DNA of 64,000 bases from Vibrio diazotrophicus (GTDB lineage Bacteria; Pseudomonadota; Gammaproteobacteria; Enterobacterales; Vibrionaceae): contig NZ_CP151842.1 of assembly GCF_038452265.1 (NCBI RefSeq), forward strand, positions 1,922,001 to 1,986,000, written 5' to 3'. The notes below the pieces were generated by a model that did no database searches, had not been told where the DNA came from, and worked only from the letters and a program-made list of their open reading frames with translations. Made by a program: the position numbers and the translations under genes. This document shows positions 24,788 through 33,404 of the stretch, in pieces (the stretch's first letter is position 1; every line of letters starts with the position of its first letter).

Positions 24788-24874
24788 TAATTTCCATTCT
24801 ATCAATAAAATTCGTCGATCATTATCACACAAGATATTTCTCTCACTGTTCAACTTCAATTTAATGGCCTAGAT

Positions 24875-24896
24875 TTCATCGAAACGTTTCGATGAA
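24875..24896 (+). promoter_or_regulatory. RbsR (LacI-family) operator
   Basis: The sequence CATCGAAACGTTTCGATG (24,877-24,894) is a perfect palindrome that extends two bases further on each side. It has the central CG and A/T arms of LacI-family operators and sits about 75 bases upstream of rbsD. rbsR lies at the end of the same operon. Confidence 0.85.
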
Positions 24897-24971
24897 CTGT
24901 TTTTTTACCGTTAAAGCGATAAAAACACCTTGTTCCAAAGACAAAACATTTGCGATTACATAGGTAAAACA

Positions 24972-25391
24972 ATGAAAAAAAGCGCCCTACTGAACTCAGA
25001 ACTCTCTTACTTGACGGCAACACTAGGTCATACCGACGAGATCACTATTTGCGATGCTGGTTTACCGATTCCAGACGAAACACAACGCATCGATTTGGCC
25101 TTAACTCATGGTGTACCGAGTTTCTTAGATACTGTTCGCGTCATTCTTTCTGAGTCTCAAATTGAAGGTGTCGTAATGGCCAGTGAGTTTTCTCAGGTTA
25201 GCCCAGAGCTTCACGCTGCTTTGCTTCAAGAACTCAAAGACGAAGAGTCACGCTGTGGCAAAGCCATCAATATTGCTTACGTGTCGCACGAAGAATTCAA
25301 AGTACGCACTCAAGATAGCCGTGCGGTTATCAGAACGGGCGAATGTACCCCGTACGCAAACGTCATTTTCCAAGCTGGTGTGGTTTTTTAA
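24972..25391 (+). CDS. rbsD: D-ribose pyranase
   Basis: The start is the ATG at 24,972 (MKKSALLNSEL). The 139-residue protein matches RbsD, which interconverts pyranose and furanose forms of ribose before phosphorylation. 'GHTDEITICDAGLPIP' near the N-terminus carries the family's catalytic His and Asp, and the C-terminal 'RTGECTPYANVIF' is typical. It is first in rbsDACBKR, under the operator and CRP-like site. Confidence 0.96.
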   Translation: MKKSALLNSELSYLTATLGHTDEITICDAGLPIPDETQRIDLALTHGVPSFLDTVRVILSESQIEGVVMASEFSQVSPELHAALLQELKDEESRCGKAINIAYVSHEEFKVRTQDSRAVIRTGECTPYANVIFQAGVVF

Positions 25392-25424
25392 TTCCATCTC
25401 CCACTCAACAATTGAGGAAAGAGC

Positions 25425-26930
25425 ATGACTCAACCAATTTTAGCGCTAAGCAACATTGATAAAGCCTTCCCGGGGGTTAAAGCGCTCGACCAAGCAGGTC
25501 TGAATGTCTATCCCGGCCGTGTCATGGCGCTTATGGGCGAAAATGGCGCTGGCAAATCAACCTTGATGAAAGTGTTAACAGGCATCTACACCAAAGATGC
25601 TGGTGACATTCAATATCAAGGACAACCTGCATCGTTTAAAGGACCACGAGATTCTCAGCAAGCTGGTATCAGTATTATCCACCAAGAACTTAACCTGATC
25701 CCAGAACTGACGATTGCTGAAAACATCTTTCTCGGTCGCGAAAAAACCAGCCCTATGGGCCGCATCCTGTGGAATGAAATGTATCAGCAAGCGGACAAGT
25801 TACTCGCTCGCCTGAACGTAAAATACAGTTCTAAAACTCAGCTAGGTGCACTGAGTCTTGGCGAACAGCAGATGGTGGAAATCGCCAAAGCGTTATCGTT
25901 CGAATCAAAAGTCATCATCATGGATGAACCTACTGATGCGCTTACAGATACTGAAACAGAGTCGTTGTTCAAAGTAATCAACGAACTGCGTGAACAAGGT
26001 TGCGGCATTGTCTATATCTCTCACCGTTTGAAAGAGATATTTGAAATTTGTGATGACGTAACGGTGCTGCGTGATGGCAAGTTTATCGGCGAATGCCCTG
26101 TTACTGACATCAACGAAGATGGCCTGATTGAAATGATGGTTGGCCGTAAACTTGAAGAGCAATACCCACGTATTGACGTTAAACACGGCGACACTTGCTT
26201 AGAAGTAATTGGTTTAACAGGCTCCGGTGTTCACGACGTCAGCTTTACACTCAAAAAAGGCGAAATCCTTGGTGTTTCTGGCTTAATGGGCGCGGGTCGA
26301 ACTGAATTGATGAAAGTCATTTACGGCGCTCTACCTTCAGAACGTGGCGTAATTAATTTAGATGGACGCACTATAAACCCAGTCACTCCTCAAGACGGTT
26401 TGGCTAACGGTATCGCATATATTTCTGAAGACCGTAAAGGTGACGGCCTGGTATTAGGGCTTTCAGTGAAAGAAAACATGTCGCTTTGCGCATTAGATAA
26501 GCTCTCTAAAGGTATTCAGCTGCAACACAACGATGAAGCCATTGCAGTGGAAGACTTTATCCAGCTCTTCAATATCAAAACACCATCGAGAAATCAGATC
26601 ATTGGCAATTTGTCTGGTGGTAACCAACAAAAAGTGGCTATCGCTAAAGGTTTAATGACCCGTCCAAAAGTATTGATTCTTGACGAGCCAACTCGCGGTG
26701 TTGATGTAGGCGCAAAGAAAGAAATCTATCAGTTAATCAATAAGTTCAAAGCAGAAGGCATGAGTATCATTTTGGTGTCTTCAGAAATGCCAGAAGTCTT
26801 AGGTATGAGTGACCGCATCTTGGTGATGCATGAAGGTCGAATCAGCGGCGAGTTTTCAGCTAAAGACGCCAACCAAGAAAATCTATTAGCGTGTGCCGTC
26901 GGTAAAACGGTGAACGAGGAAGCAGCATGA
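25425..26930 (+). CDS. rbsA: ribose ABC transporter ATPase
   Basis: The 501-residue protein has two nucleotide-binding domains, as usual for sugar importers of this class. The first has Walker A 'GENGAGKST', signature 'LSLGEQQ' and Walker B 'VIIMDEPTDAL'. The second has the degenerate P-loop 'GLMGAGRTE', signature 'LSGGNQQ' and 'LILDEPTRGVD'. It energises RbsC. It overlaps rbsC by 4 bases. Confidence 0.97.
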   Translation: MTQPILALSNIDKAFPGVKALDQAGLNVYPGRVMALMGENGAGKSTLMKVLTGIYTKDAGDIQYQGQPASFKGPRDSQQAGISIIHQELNLIPELTIAENIFLGREKTSPMGRILWNEMYQQADKLLARLNVKYSSKTQLGALSLGEQQMVEIAKALSFESKVIIMDEPTDALTDTETESLFKVINELREQGCGIVYISHRLKEIFEICDDVTVLRDGKFIGECPVTDINEDGLIEMMVGRKLEEQYPRIDVKHGDTCLEVIGLTGSGVHDVSFTLKKGEILGVSGLMGAGRTELMKVIYGALPSERGVINLDGRTINPVTPQDGLANGIAYISEDRKGDGLVLGLSVKENMSLCALDKLSKGIQLQHNDEAIAVEDFIQLFNIKTPSRNQIIGNLSGGNQQKVAIAKGLMTRPKVLILDEPTRGVDVGAKKEIYQLINKFKAEGMSIILVSSEMPEVLGMSDRILVMHEGRISGEFSAKDANQENLLACAVGKTVNEEAA

Positions 26931-27910
26931 GTACTAACACTATGAATAAAACAAATTCTGTCAGCGAAAAGAAGTTGCTGAGTAAAGAATGGCTGATCGA
27001 ACAGAAATCACTTATCGCATTGCTGTTTCTGATCGTGGTTGTCTCTTTTTTAAACCCAAACTTTTTTACCATGGATAACCTGATGAATATTCTTCGTCAG
27101 ACATCGGTAAACGCCATCATCGCCGTAGGTATGACGTTAGTTATTCTGACTGGCGGTATCGACCTGAGTGTCGGTTCTGTACTTGCTCTTTGTGGTGCTT
27201 TTGCCGCAAGCCTTATAGCTATTGAAGTTCCGGTATTAATTGCGGTACCAACAGCACTTATCGCTGGTGCTGCACTAGGGGCGATCAGTGGTTTCGTGAT
27301 TGCCAAAGGTAAGGTTCAGGCGTTTATCGCAACCCTAGTTACCATGACTTTACTACGTGGTGTGACCATGGTTTACACCGACGGTCGACCAATCTCTACT
27401 GGCTTTACCGATACTGCGGATGCATTTGCATGGTTTGGTACAGGCTACATGCTAGGTATTCCAGTTCCGGTATGGTTGATGGCAATCGTATTTGCCGCAG
27501 CTTGGTACCTTCTAAATCACACTCGTTTTGGCCGCTACGTATATGCGTCAGGCGGTAACGAATCAGCGACACGTCTTTCAGGTATCAACGTAGACAAAGT
27601 CAAAATCGGCGTTTACGCAATCTGTGGTCTTCTTGCAGCTCTAGCGGGCATCATCGTGACATCACGTCTATCGTCTGCACAACCTACTGCAGGCATGGGC
27701 TATGAGCTTGATGCTATTGCAGCGGTAGTGTTAGGCGGAACAAGCCTACTGGGCGGTCGCGGTAAGATCATGGGCACACTGATTGGTGCTTTGATTATCG
27801 GCTTCCTGAACAACGCACTAAACCTACTAGATGTGTCTTCTTACTACCAAATGATTGCAAAAGCAGTGGTTATCCTGCTTGCAGTACTTGTAGACAACAA
27901 AAACAAATAA
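26927..27910 (+). CDS. rbsC: ribose ABC transporter permease
   Basis: The 327-residue inner-membrane protein has eight or more membrane helices and the family motifs 'GGIDLSVGSVLAL' and 'YELDAIAAVVLGGTSLLGG'. It forms the ribose channel with RbsA and receives ribose from RbsB. It starts inside the end of rbsA. Confidence 0.97.
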   Translation: MSTNTMNKTNSVSEKKLLSKEWLIEQKSLIALLFLIVVVSFLNPNFFTMDNLMNILRQTSVNAIIAVGMTLVILTGGIDLSVGSVLALCGAFAASLIAIEVPVLIAVPTALIAGAALGAISGFVIAKGKVQAFIATLVTMTLLRGVTMVYTDGRPISTGFTDTADAFAWFGTGYMLGIPVPVWLMAIVFAAAWYLLNHTRFGRYVYASGGNESATRLSGINVDKVKIGVYAICGLLAALAGIIVTSRLSSAQPTAGMGYELDAIAAVVLGGTSLLGGRGKIMGTLIGALIIGFLNNALNLLDVSSYYQMIAKAVVILLAVLVDNKNK

Positions 27911-27923
27911 CCCGTGAAACAAC

Positions 27924-27945
27924 AGACCTAACTTCGGTTAGGTCT
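27924..27945 (+). other. UUCG-capped hairpin between rbsC and rbsB
   Basis: Perfect 9-bp stem AGACCTAAC/GTTAGGTCT closed by a TTCG tetraloop, followed by CCCCC rather than T. It is therefore not an intrinsic terminator; it is more likely an mRNA processing or stability element just upstream of rbsB. Confidence 0.8.
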
Positions 27946-27967
27946 CCCCCAGCATAAGGAAATTAAA

Positions 27968-28846
27968 ATGAAAAAATTGGCAACTCTGATTTCAGCTGCA
28001 CTGTTATCAACCTCTGTTTCTGTCTCTGCATACGCGCAAGATACGATGGCAATTGTCGTCTCTACGCTGAACAACCCATTCTTCGTTACGATGAAAGATG
28101 GAGCAGAAGCAAAAGCAAAAGAGCTCGGCTATAACCTTATCGTTTTAGATTCACAAAACGACCCAAGTAAAGAGCTTTCAAACGTGGAAGACCTTACTGT
28201 TCGTGGCGTGAAAGCAATCCTGATCAACCCAACAGATTCAGATGCGGTATCAAACGCAATTCGCATCGCAAACAACGCTAAGATTCCAGTATTGACTCTG
28301 GACCGTGGTGCAAGCCGCGGTGACGTAGTGAGCCACATCGCATCTGACAACATTATTGGCGGCGAAATGGCAGGTCACTTCATCATGGAAAAAGTGGGTG
28401 AGAAAGCCAAAGTTATTCAACTAGAAGGTATTGCTGGTACTTCTGCGGCACGTGAGCGTGGTGAAGGCTTTATGAATGCAGTTAAAGGTAGCCAAATGCA
28501 ACTACTTGCTAGCCAACCAGCGGACTTCGACCGTACTAAAGGTCTGAACGTAATGGAAAACCTACTAGCAGCGAACCCAGATGTTGAAGCGGTATTTGCA
28601 CAGAACGACGAAATGGCTCTAGGCGCACTTCGCGCAGTTCAGGCTTCTGGTAAAAACGTAATGATTGTTGGTTTTGACGGTACAGACGACGGTATTGCAG
28701 CGGTAGAACGAGGCAAACTGGCAGCAACGGTTGCTCAACAACCAGATATGATCGGTGCGTTAGGTGTAGAAACAGCTGACAAAGTACTGAAAGGCGAAAA
28801 AGTGGAAGAGTACATCCCAGTTCCACTAAAAGTTATCACTAAGTAA
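27968..28846 (+). CDS. rbsB: periplasmic ribose-binding protein
   Basis: The 292-residue precursor has a signal peptide with cleavage near AYA-Q (about residue 23). The mature part is a type I periplasmic binding protein: 'STLNNPFFVTMKDGAEAKAKE', 'LINPTDSDAV', 'FAQNDEMALGA' and 'GFDGTDDG' line the ribose pocket. It delivers ribose to RbsAC and in relatives also to a chemoreceptor. Hairpins lie on both sides of the gene, which may raise its mRNA level relative to rbsA and rbsC. Confidence 0.97.
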   Translation: MKKLATLISAALLSTSVSVSAYAQDTMAIVVSTLNNPFFVTMKDGAEAKAKELGYNLIVLDSQNDPSKELSNVEDLTVRGVKAILINPTDSDAVSNAIRIANNAKIPVLTLDRGASRGDVVSHIASDNIIGGEMAGHFIMEKVGEKAKVIQLEGIAGTSAARERGEGFMNAVKGSQMQLLASQPADFDRTKGLNVMENLLAANPDVEAVFAQNDEMALGALRAVQASGKNVMIVGFDGTDDGIAAVERGKLAATVAQQPDMIGALGVETADKVLKGEKVEEYIPVPLKVITK

Positions 28847-28856
28847 TTGCTAATCA

Positions 28857-28880
28857 CACCCTCTCCTCACGGGGAGGGTG
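28857..28880 (+). other. hairpin between rbsB and rbsK
   Basis: Stem CACCCTCTCC/GGGGAGGGTG (one G-T pair) with a TCAC loop, followed by AAAAAAG. Without a T-run this is not a standard terminator; it could protect the rbsB mRNA 3' end or attenuate rbsKR. Confidence 0.7.
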
Positions 28881-28976
28881 AAAAAAGACAGCTTTAATGT
28901 TTTAAACTTTAACGTGTTAAGTAAATAAAGACTTTAAACCTCTCTTTTTATTCCTAAAACACTGAGGACTTCTTCT

Positions 28977-29897
28977 ATGAATAAGTTGGTGGTATTCGGT
29001 AGTGTCAATGCAGACCACGTTCTTCAAGTACCGACTTTTCCTCGCCCAGGCGAAACACTTCACGGCCGCAATTACCAAGTTATCCCAGGTGGCAAAGGCG
29101 CAAACCAAGCTGTAGCGGCAGCTCGTTTGAAAGCCGATGTCGGTTTTATTGCTTGTGTGGGTGATGACTCGTTTGGCATTAACATTCGCGAAAGCTTTAA
29201 AGTCGATGGCATCAACGTATCAGGGGTCAAGCTACAACCAAACTGCCCTACTGGTATCGCGATGATTCAGGTCTCTGACAGCGGTGAAAACAGCATCTGT
29301 ATTTCTGCCGAAGCGAATGCAAAGCTCACTGCAGAAGCCATTGAGCCGCATCTTGACCAGATACGTAATGCACAATACTTCCTTGCTCAACTTGAAACAC
29401 CGCTAGACGGTATTATCCAAGCCGTTCAAGTGGCAAAAAGTGCGCAAACTCAGGTGATTCTAAACCCTGCCCCTGCACGTGAATTGCCAGATGAACTGCT
29501 TAGCTGCGTCGATATCATTACTCCGAACGAAACTGAAGCTGAAGTGCTGACAGGCATCACCGTCTCCGACGATGAATCAGCACAAAAAGCGGCGGATATT
29601 CTTCATAGTAAGGGGATCGAAACTGTCATGATTACTCTCGGAGCCAAAGGCGTTTGGTTGAGTCAGAATGGTAAAGGCGTCATTATTCCGGGATTCAGAG
29701 TAAAAGCGACCGACACAACCGCAGCTGGCGATACCTTTAACGGCGCTTTTGTTACTGGCTTGTTAGAAGAAATGCCTTTAGAATCAGCGATTAAATTTGC
29801 ACACGCCGCCGCAGCGATTTCTGTTACCCGTTTTGGCGCGCAAACCTCTATTCCACAACGCTCTGAGGTTGATGCATTCTTAGCTGAACAAAAGTAA
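28977..29897 (+). CDS. rbsK: ribokinase
   Basis: The 306-residue PfkB-family kinase has the N-terminal signature 'GGKGANQAVAAARL' and the C-terminal 'DTTAAGDTFNGAF' with the catalytic Asp. It phosphorylates ribose to ribose 5-phosphate in the cytoplasm. It is separated from rbsB by 130 bases that include a hairpin, so its expression may be lower. Confidence 0.97.
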   Translation: MNKLVVFGSVNADHVLQVPTFPRPGETLHGRNYQVIPGGKGANQAVAAARLKADVGFIACVGDDSFGINIRESFKVDGINVSGVKLQPNCPTGIAMIQVSDSGENSICISAEANAKLTAEAIEPHLDQIRNAQYFLAQLETPLDGIIQAVQVAKSAQTQVILNPAPARELPDELLSCVDIITPNETEAEVLTGITVSDDESAQKAADILHSKGIETVMITLGAKGVWLSQNGKGVIIPGFRVKATDTTAAGDTFNGAFVTGLLEEMPLESAIKFAHAAAAISVTRFGAQTSIPQRSEVDAFLAEQK

Positions 29898-29911
29898 AGG
29901 ATACTGATGAC

Positions 29912-30913
29912 ATGGCAACAATGAAGGATTTAGCAAAACTCGCCGGAGTTTCAACATCGACTGTTAGCCATGTGATCAACAAAACCCGTTTCGTAAGCGA
30001 TGAGATTGCGGAACGGGTTAACAAAGCCGCTCAAGAACTCAACTACGCTCCTTCCGCTCTAGCTCGCAGCCTTAAAATGAACCGTACCAAAACCATTGGC
30101 ATGTTGATGACAACATCAACCAACCCATTCTTTGGTGAAGTGGTCAAAGGTGTCGAACGTAACTGTTACCAACAAGGTTATAACTTGATTCTGTGTAACA
30201 CAGAAGGCGATCACGAGCGCATGAAAGCCTCAATCAATACCCTGCTGCAAAAACGCGTAGACGGTATTATTTTGATGTGTTCTACATTGGTGGGTGAACG
30301 TATTGATGAGTTTGAACGCTACCCAGATATCCCTGTCGTGGTGATGGACTGGGGCCCGATGCTATTTTCCAGCGATAAGATTCAGGATAACTCTCTGCTT
30401 GGTGGCTACATGGCCACTAAACATCTGATTGAGAGTGGTCATAAAGAGATCGGCTGTATTACGGGGCCTTTGAATCATCATCAGGCACAGATGCGTTATG
30501 AAGGCTACAAACGTGCGCTGCGTGAAGCTAATTTGGAAATACACCCTGAATGGGTCATGGAGTCGAACTTTGAGTGCCAAGGGGGCTACGACACGTTTAT
30601 CAAGCTGATGAAGTTAAATTCGTTGCCAAGTGCTCTCTTTGTCAGTAACGACATGATGGCAATGGGTGTGATTAACGCAGCAAATGAAAACAACCTCTCC
30701 ATTCCGGATGACATCTCCATCATAGGCTACGATGACATTCACATTGCCAAGTTTATGTCTCCGTCGTTAACCACCATTCATCAGCCTAAATACCGCTTAG
30801 GAAAAGCGGCTGTTGATACACTGCTTAAAAAGATCAATAAGCTGAGCAATGAGCCTGAGATTATTCAACTCGAACCAACACTTATCGTTCGTAAAAGTGT
30901 TAAGCAACTTTAG
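29912..30913 (+). CDS. rbsR: ribose operon repressor
   Basis: The 333-residue LacI-family regulator has the N-terminal helix-turn-helix 'MKDLAKLAGVSTSTVSHVIN' and hinge 'SALARSLK', then a periplasmic-binding-like effector domain. It should bind the palindrome upstream of rbsD and release it with ribose. It is last in the operon, 14 bases after rbsK. Confidence 0.96.
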   Translation: MATMKDLAKLAGVSTSTVSHVINKTRFVSDEIAERVNKAAQELNYAPSALARSLKMNRTKTIGMLMTTSTNPFFGEVVKGVERNCYQQGYNLILCNTEGDHERMKASINTLLQKRVDGIILMCSTLVGERIDEFERYPDIPVVVMDWGPMLFSSDKIQDNSLLGGYMATKHLIESGHKEIGCITGPLNHHQAQMRYEGYKRALREANLEIHPEWVMESNFECQGGYDTFIKLMKLNSLPSALFVSNDMMAMGVINAANENNLSIPDDISIIGYDDIHIAKFMSPSLTTIHQPKYRLGKAAVDTLLKKINKLSNEPEIIQLEPTLIVRKSVKQL

Positions 30914-31016
30914 GAATTGTCTTACATACGGCAATTGACAACCCAACAATATTTATACATTTCAATAAGTAACAAACAGATTGATGTGATTTGAGACTCA
31001 ATCTATGACCTCATGC

Positions 31017-31046
31017 TGACAAAAACAGTGTTTTATTGACTATACT
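31017..31046 (+). promoter_or_regulatory. candidate sigma-70 promoter of the HslJ-like gene
   Basis: TGACAA at 31,017-31,022 and TATACT at 31,041-31,046 are 18 bases apart, about 30 bases upstream of the start codon. Confidence 0.45.
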
Positions 31047-31077
31047 GAGCGGAATTTCCATATTCGGAGTGAATCAT

Positions 31078-31521
31078 ATGAAGCTGATTTCAAAATCGCT
31101 ACTTGCAGCGGTAACGCTGCCTGTAATTCTAACGGCTTGTCAAAGTACTGGTGATGAAGTGCAAATTACGGCTCAAGACCTACAACACCACAACTGGGAA
31201 CTTACTCAAGTTGATGGTAAAGACGTAGTGAAGAATGAACGCTTAAGAACTCCTAACCTAGAAATTGGCGAAAAAATGATTGCCAATGGTAACGCTGGCT
31301 GCAACAACTTTTTCGGCCAAGCGGAAGTGAAAGACAACAAGTTCCGTATTGAGAAAATGGGCAAAACCATGAAGATGTGTATCGGTGACATCATGGATAC
31401 CGAACAAGCAGTTTCTCAAACGCTACAAGATTGGAGCGATATGACGCTAACGAAAGATTCATTGGTACTGAAAAACGATGTCCACACACTGACATTTAAA
31501 CTTAGCGACCATATGAATTAA
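31078..31521 (+). CDS. HslJ/META-domain lipoprotein
   Basis: The ATG at 31,078 follows CGGAGT. The 147-residue protein has lipobox 'LTAC' (Cys 21) and a META domain: 'WELTQVDGK', 'GNAGCNNFFGQ' and 'KMCIGDIMDTE' match HslJ, an outer-membrane-associated heat-shock lipoprotein. It is monocistronic with a strong terminator. Confidence 0.88.
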   Translation: MKLISKSLLAAVTLPVILTACQSTGDEVQITAQDLQHHNWELTQVDGKDVVKNERLRTPNLEIGEKMIANGNAGCNNFFGQAEVKDNKFRIEKMGKTMKMCIGDIMDTEQAVSQTLQDWSDMTLTKDSLVLKNDVHTLTFKLSDHMN

Positions 31522-31551
31522 GCGTTTATAAACACATAAGTGAATCATAAA

Positions 31552-31582
31552 AAATAGCAGCCATTGGCTGCTATTTTTGTTT
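31552..31582 (+). terminator. bidirectional intrinsic terminator
   Basis: AATAGCAGCC-ATT-GGCTGCTATT followed by TTTGTTTT, with A residues before the stem. It serves the HslJ-like gene and the convergent methyltransferase gene. Confidence 0.85.
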
Positions 31583-31610
31583 TCGGTTTAAACGCACATC
31601 TAAACGTCCG

Positions 31611-32543
31611 CTAGCTAAATACTAAGGCTTTCAGTGCTGACTCAGAATTGATATCTGCAAACTCTGGCGGGTTATCGAGACGATATTGGAAGTTCAAATC
31701 TGGAGCTTCAGCTTTCATTCCGTCAATCAGAAAATCACTGCTTACCATTGGCGAGTTAACGCAAGCCAACACTTCCCCTCCTTCCGTCAATAGTTCTGGA
31801 AGACGACGAAGAATTCTTTGGTAATCTTTAGTCAACGCAAAGCTACCTTTCTGAAAAGAAGGCGGGTCAATAACGATCAGATCATAAGGTCCAGCTTTTT
31901 TGATTTTCCCCCACGATTTAAAGATATCGTGTCCTAGGAAACTCACTTTACTGACATTGTGATCATTAATCAGATGGTTTTCTCGCCCTTTCGACAAAGA
32001 ACCTTTTGCCATATCGACATTGACGACTTTATCGGCCCCACCCGCTATCGCTGCCACGGAAAATCCACAGGTGTAAGCAAACAAGTTAAGTACGTTCTTA
32101 TGTTTGGCGTGTTCTCTCACCCAGTCTCGGCCTAAACGCATATCGAGGAACAAGCCAAAGTTTTGGTTTCTGCCAATATCAAGCTGATACTTCAAACCAC
32201 TTTCAACCACAACAGGTCTTGAATTCAACTCTCCCCAAAGTACTTGGGAAGGAGCTCCGTCAGCGTAGCGGTGTTGAAGCAAAATACAACTGCCGTTTCG
32301 CTGTTGCCATAAGGATGATTGCGATAACGCTTGCAAACCTTGTTCGAGTGCTTGAAGAAACTCTTCTTCCACTTCTTTGAACAAGTTTACAACCAGTTGT
32401 CCCTGTAGCCAGTCACAAGTAATTTGCTCCAAGCCTTCCCAACGTTGACCTCGACCATGAAACAGTCGACGAACTTCATCAGGGGCTTGTGTGAGCTGAG
32501 CATTAAGCTCTTCAAAAAAAATGGGTAAAGCTGAAAGTTGCAT
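31611..32543 (-). CDS. RlmI-like SAM-dependent RNA methyltransferase
   Basis: The 310-residue class I methyltransferase has the SAM-binding region 'NLFAYTCGFSVAAIAGGA' and the catalytic 'VIDPPSF', typical of RlmI/RlmK-type rRNA methyltransferases. Unlike those proteins it lacks an N-terminal PUA domain. It follows a pseudouridine synthase gene by 4 bases, so both probably modify RNA. The target base is unknown. Confidence 0.82.
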   Translation of the reverse strand: MQLSALPIFFEELNAQLTQAPDEVRRLFHGRGQRWEGLEQITCDWLQGQLVVNLFKEVEEEFLQALEQGLQALSQSSLWQQRNGSCILLQHRYADGAPSQVLWGELNSRPVVVESGLKYQLDIGRNQNFGLFLDMRLGRDWVREHAKHKNVLNLFAYTCGFSVAAIAGGADKVVNVDMAKGSLSKGRENHLINDHNVSKVSFLGHDIFKSWGKIKKAGPYDLIVIDPPSFQKGSFALTKDYQRILRRLPELLTEGGEVLACVNSPMVSSDFLIDGMKAEAPDLNFQYRLDNPPEFADINSESALKALVFS

Positions 32544-32547
32544 AATA

Positions 32548-33243
32548 TTACTTTTTCACTGTTGGCCAGTTAAGTGACCAAGGTTGTAACCATAATTCGA
32601 TGTTTTGACTCACCACTTCGCTGTTCCATTTCTGCCCAAGGTACTCTTTTTCTCTTGGGTCACAGAGAAACTGAAAGGTTTCGCCAGCATAAATAAACTT
32701 AAGAGCAAAGGCGTGTAAATATCCACGGTCAGCTTCATCGGAAGCGTTATAAATAGGGTCACCTACGATTGCTGAACCAATCGATTTAAGCGCTACACGA
32801 ATCTGATGCGTTTTTCCTGTGTGAGGCTTACACAAAAACAATCTCTCGCCTGGTTCTGCTGCGGCTGAGAAAAATTGGGTCACCGCCGGATTCTGCTGAG
32901 TCGCAAGCAGTTTCCAAGAAGCGCGACGAGAACGCTCCATATCACCGCTGATCAGGCCTTGCTTTTTCTTTGGCTTCTTACTGCCAAGAGCTAAATAGAA
33001 TTTTTCAACATCACGATGAGCAAAGGCTTGAGAAAGTTCGCTTGCTGCTTGAGCATTACGCGCAAGCAATAATATGCCTGACGTCATCTTATCGAGTCGA
33101 TGAACTAAATAAAGCTGAGAATCACCGCTGACTTTGCCAACTTCTTGCAACAGCATGGTATCGCCATCATCTTTGTGTACCGAAACATTCGGATGCTTAT
33201 TGATGACGATAAAATCAGAGTGAGTAAATAGAATATCGAACAT
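32548..33243 (-). CDS. RluA-family pseudouridine synthase (TIGR01621-like)
   Basis: The start ATG at 33,243 follows GAGGGG; an in-frame ATG four codons earlier is less well placed. The 231-residue protein has 'LVHRLDKMTSGILLLA' with the catalytic Asp, and 'CKPHTGKTHQIRVAL'. It lacks an S4 domain. It isomerises uridine in rRNA or tRNA. It forms an operon with the methyltransferase gene. Confidence 0.88.
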   Translation of the reverse strand: MFDILFTHSDFIVINKHPNVSVHKDDGDTMLLQEVGKVSGDSQLYLVHRLDKMTSGILLLARNAQAASELSQAFAHRDVEKFYLALGSKKPKKKQGLISGDMERSRRASWKLLATQQNPAVTQFFSAAAEPGERLFLCKPHTGKTHQIRVALKSIGSAIVGDPIYNASDEADRGYLHAFALKFIYAGETFQFLCDPREKEYLGQKWNSEVVSQNIELWLQPWSLNWPTVKK

Positions 33244-33341
33244 GATGCCCCTCAATAATGGACGGCCATTATACTCAACTGAGACTAAAGGTCAGTAAAA
33301 CATTATGTTGCCGCCTTTAGATAGACATAAAAGAATAGAGA

Positions 33342-33370
33342 TAAAACAAAGGCCGCTAAAAGCGGCCTTA
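33342..33370 (-). terminator. intrinsic terminator after the NSS transporter
   Basis: On the minus strand GGCCGC-TTTTA-GCGGCC is followed by TTTGTTTT, about 35 bases past the stop. Confidence 0.8.
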
Positions 33371-33404
33371 TGAAATCAAACATCTTAATAATGCGAACAG
33401 CTGA

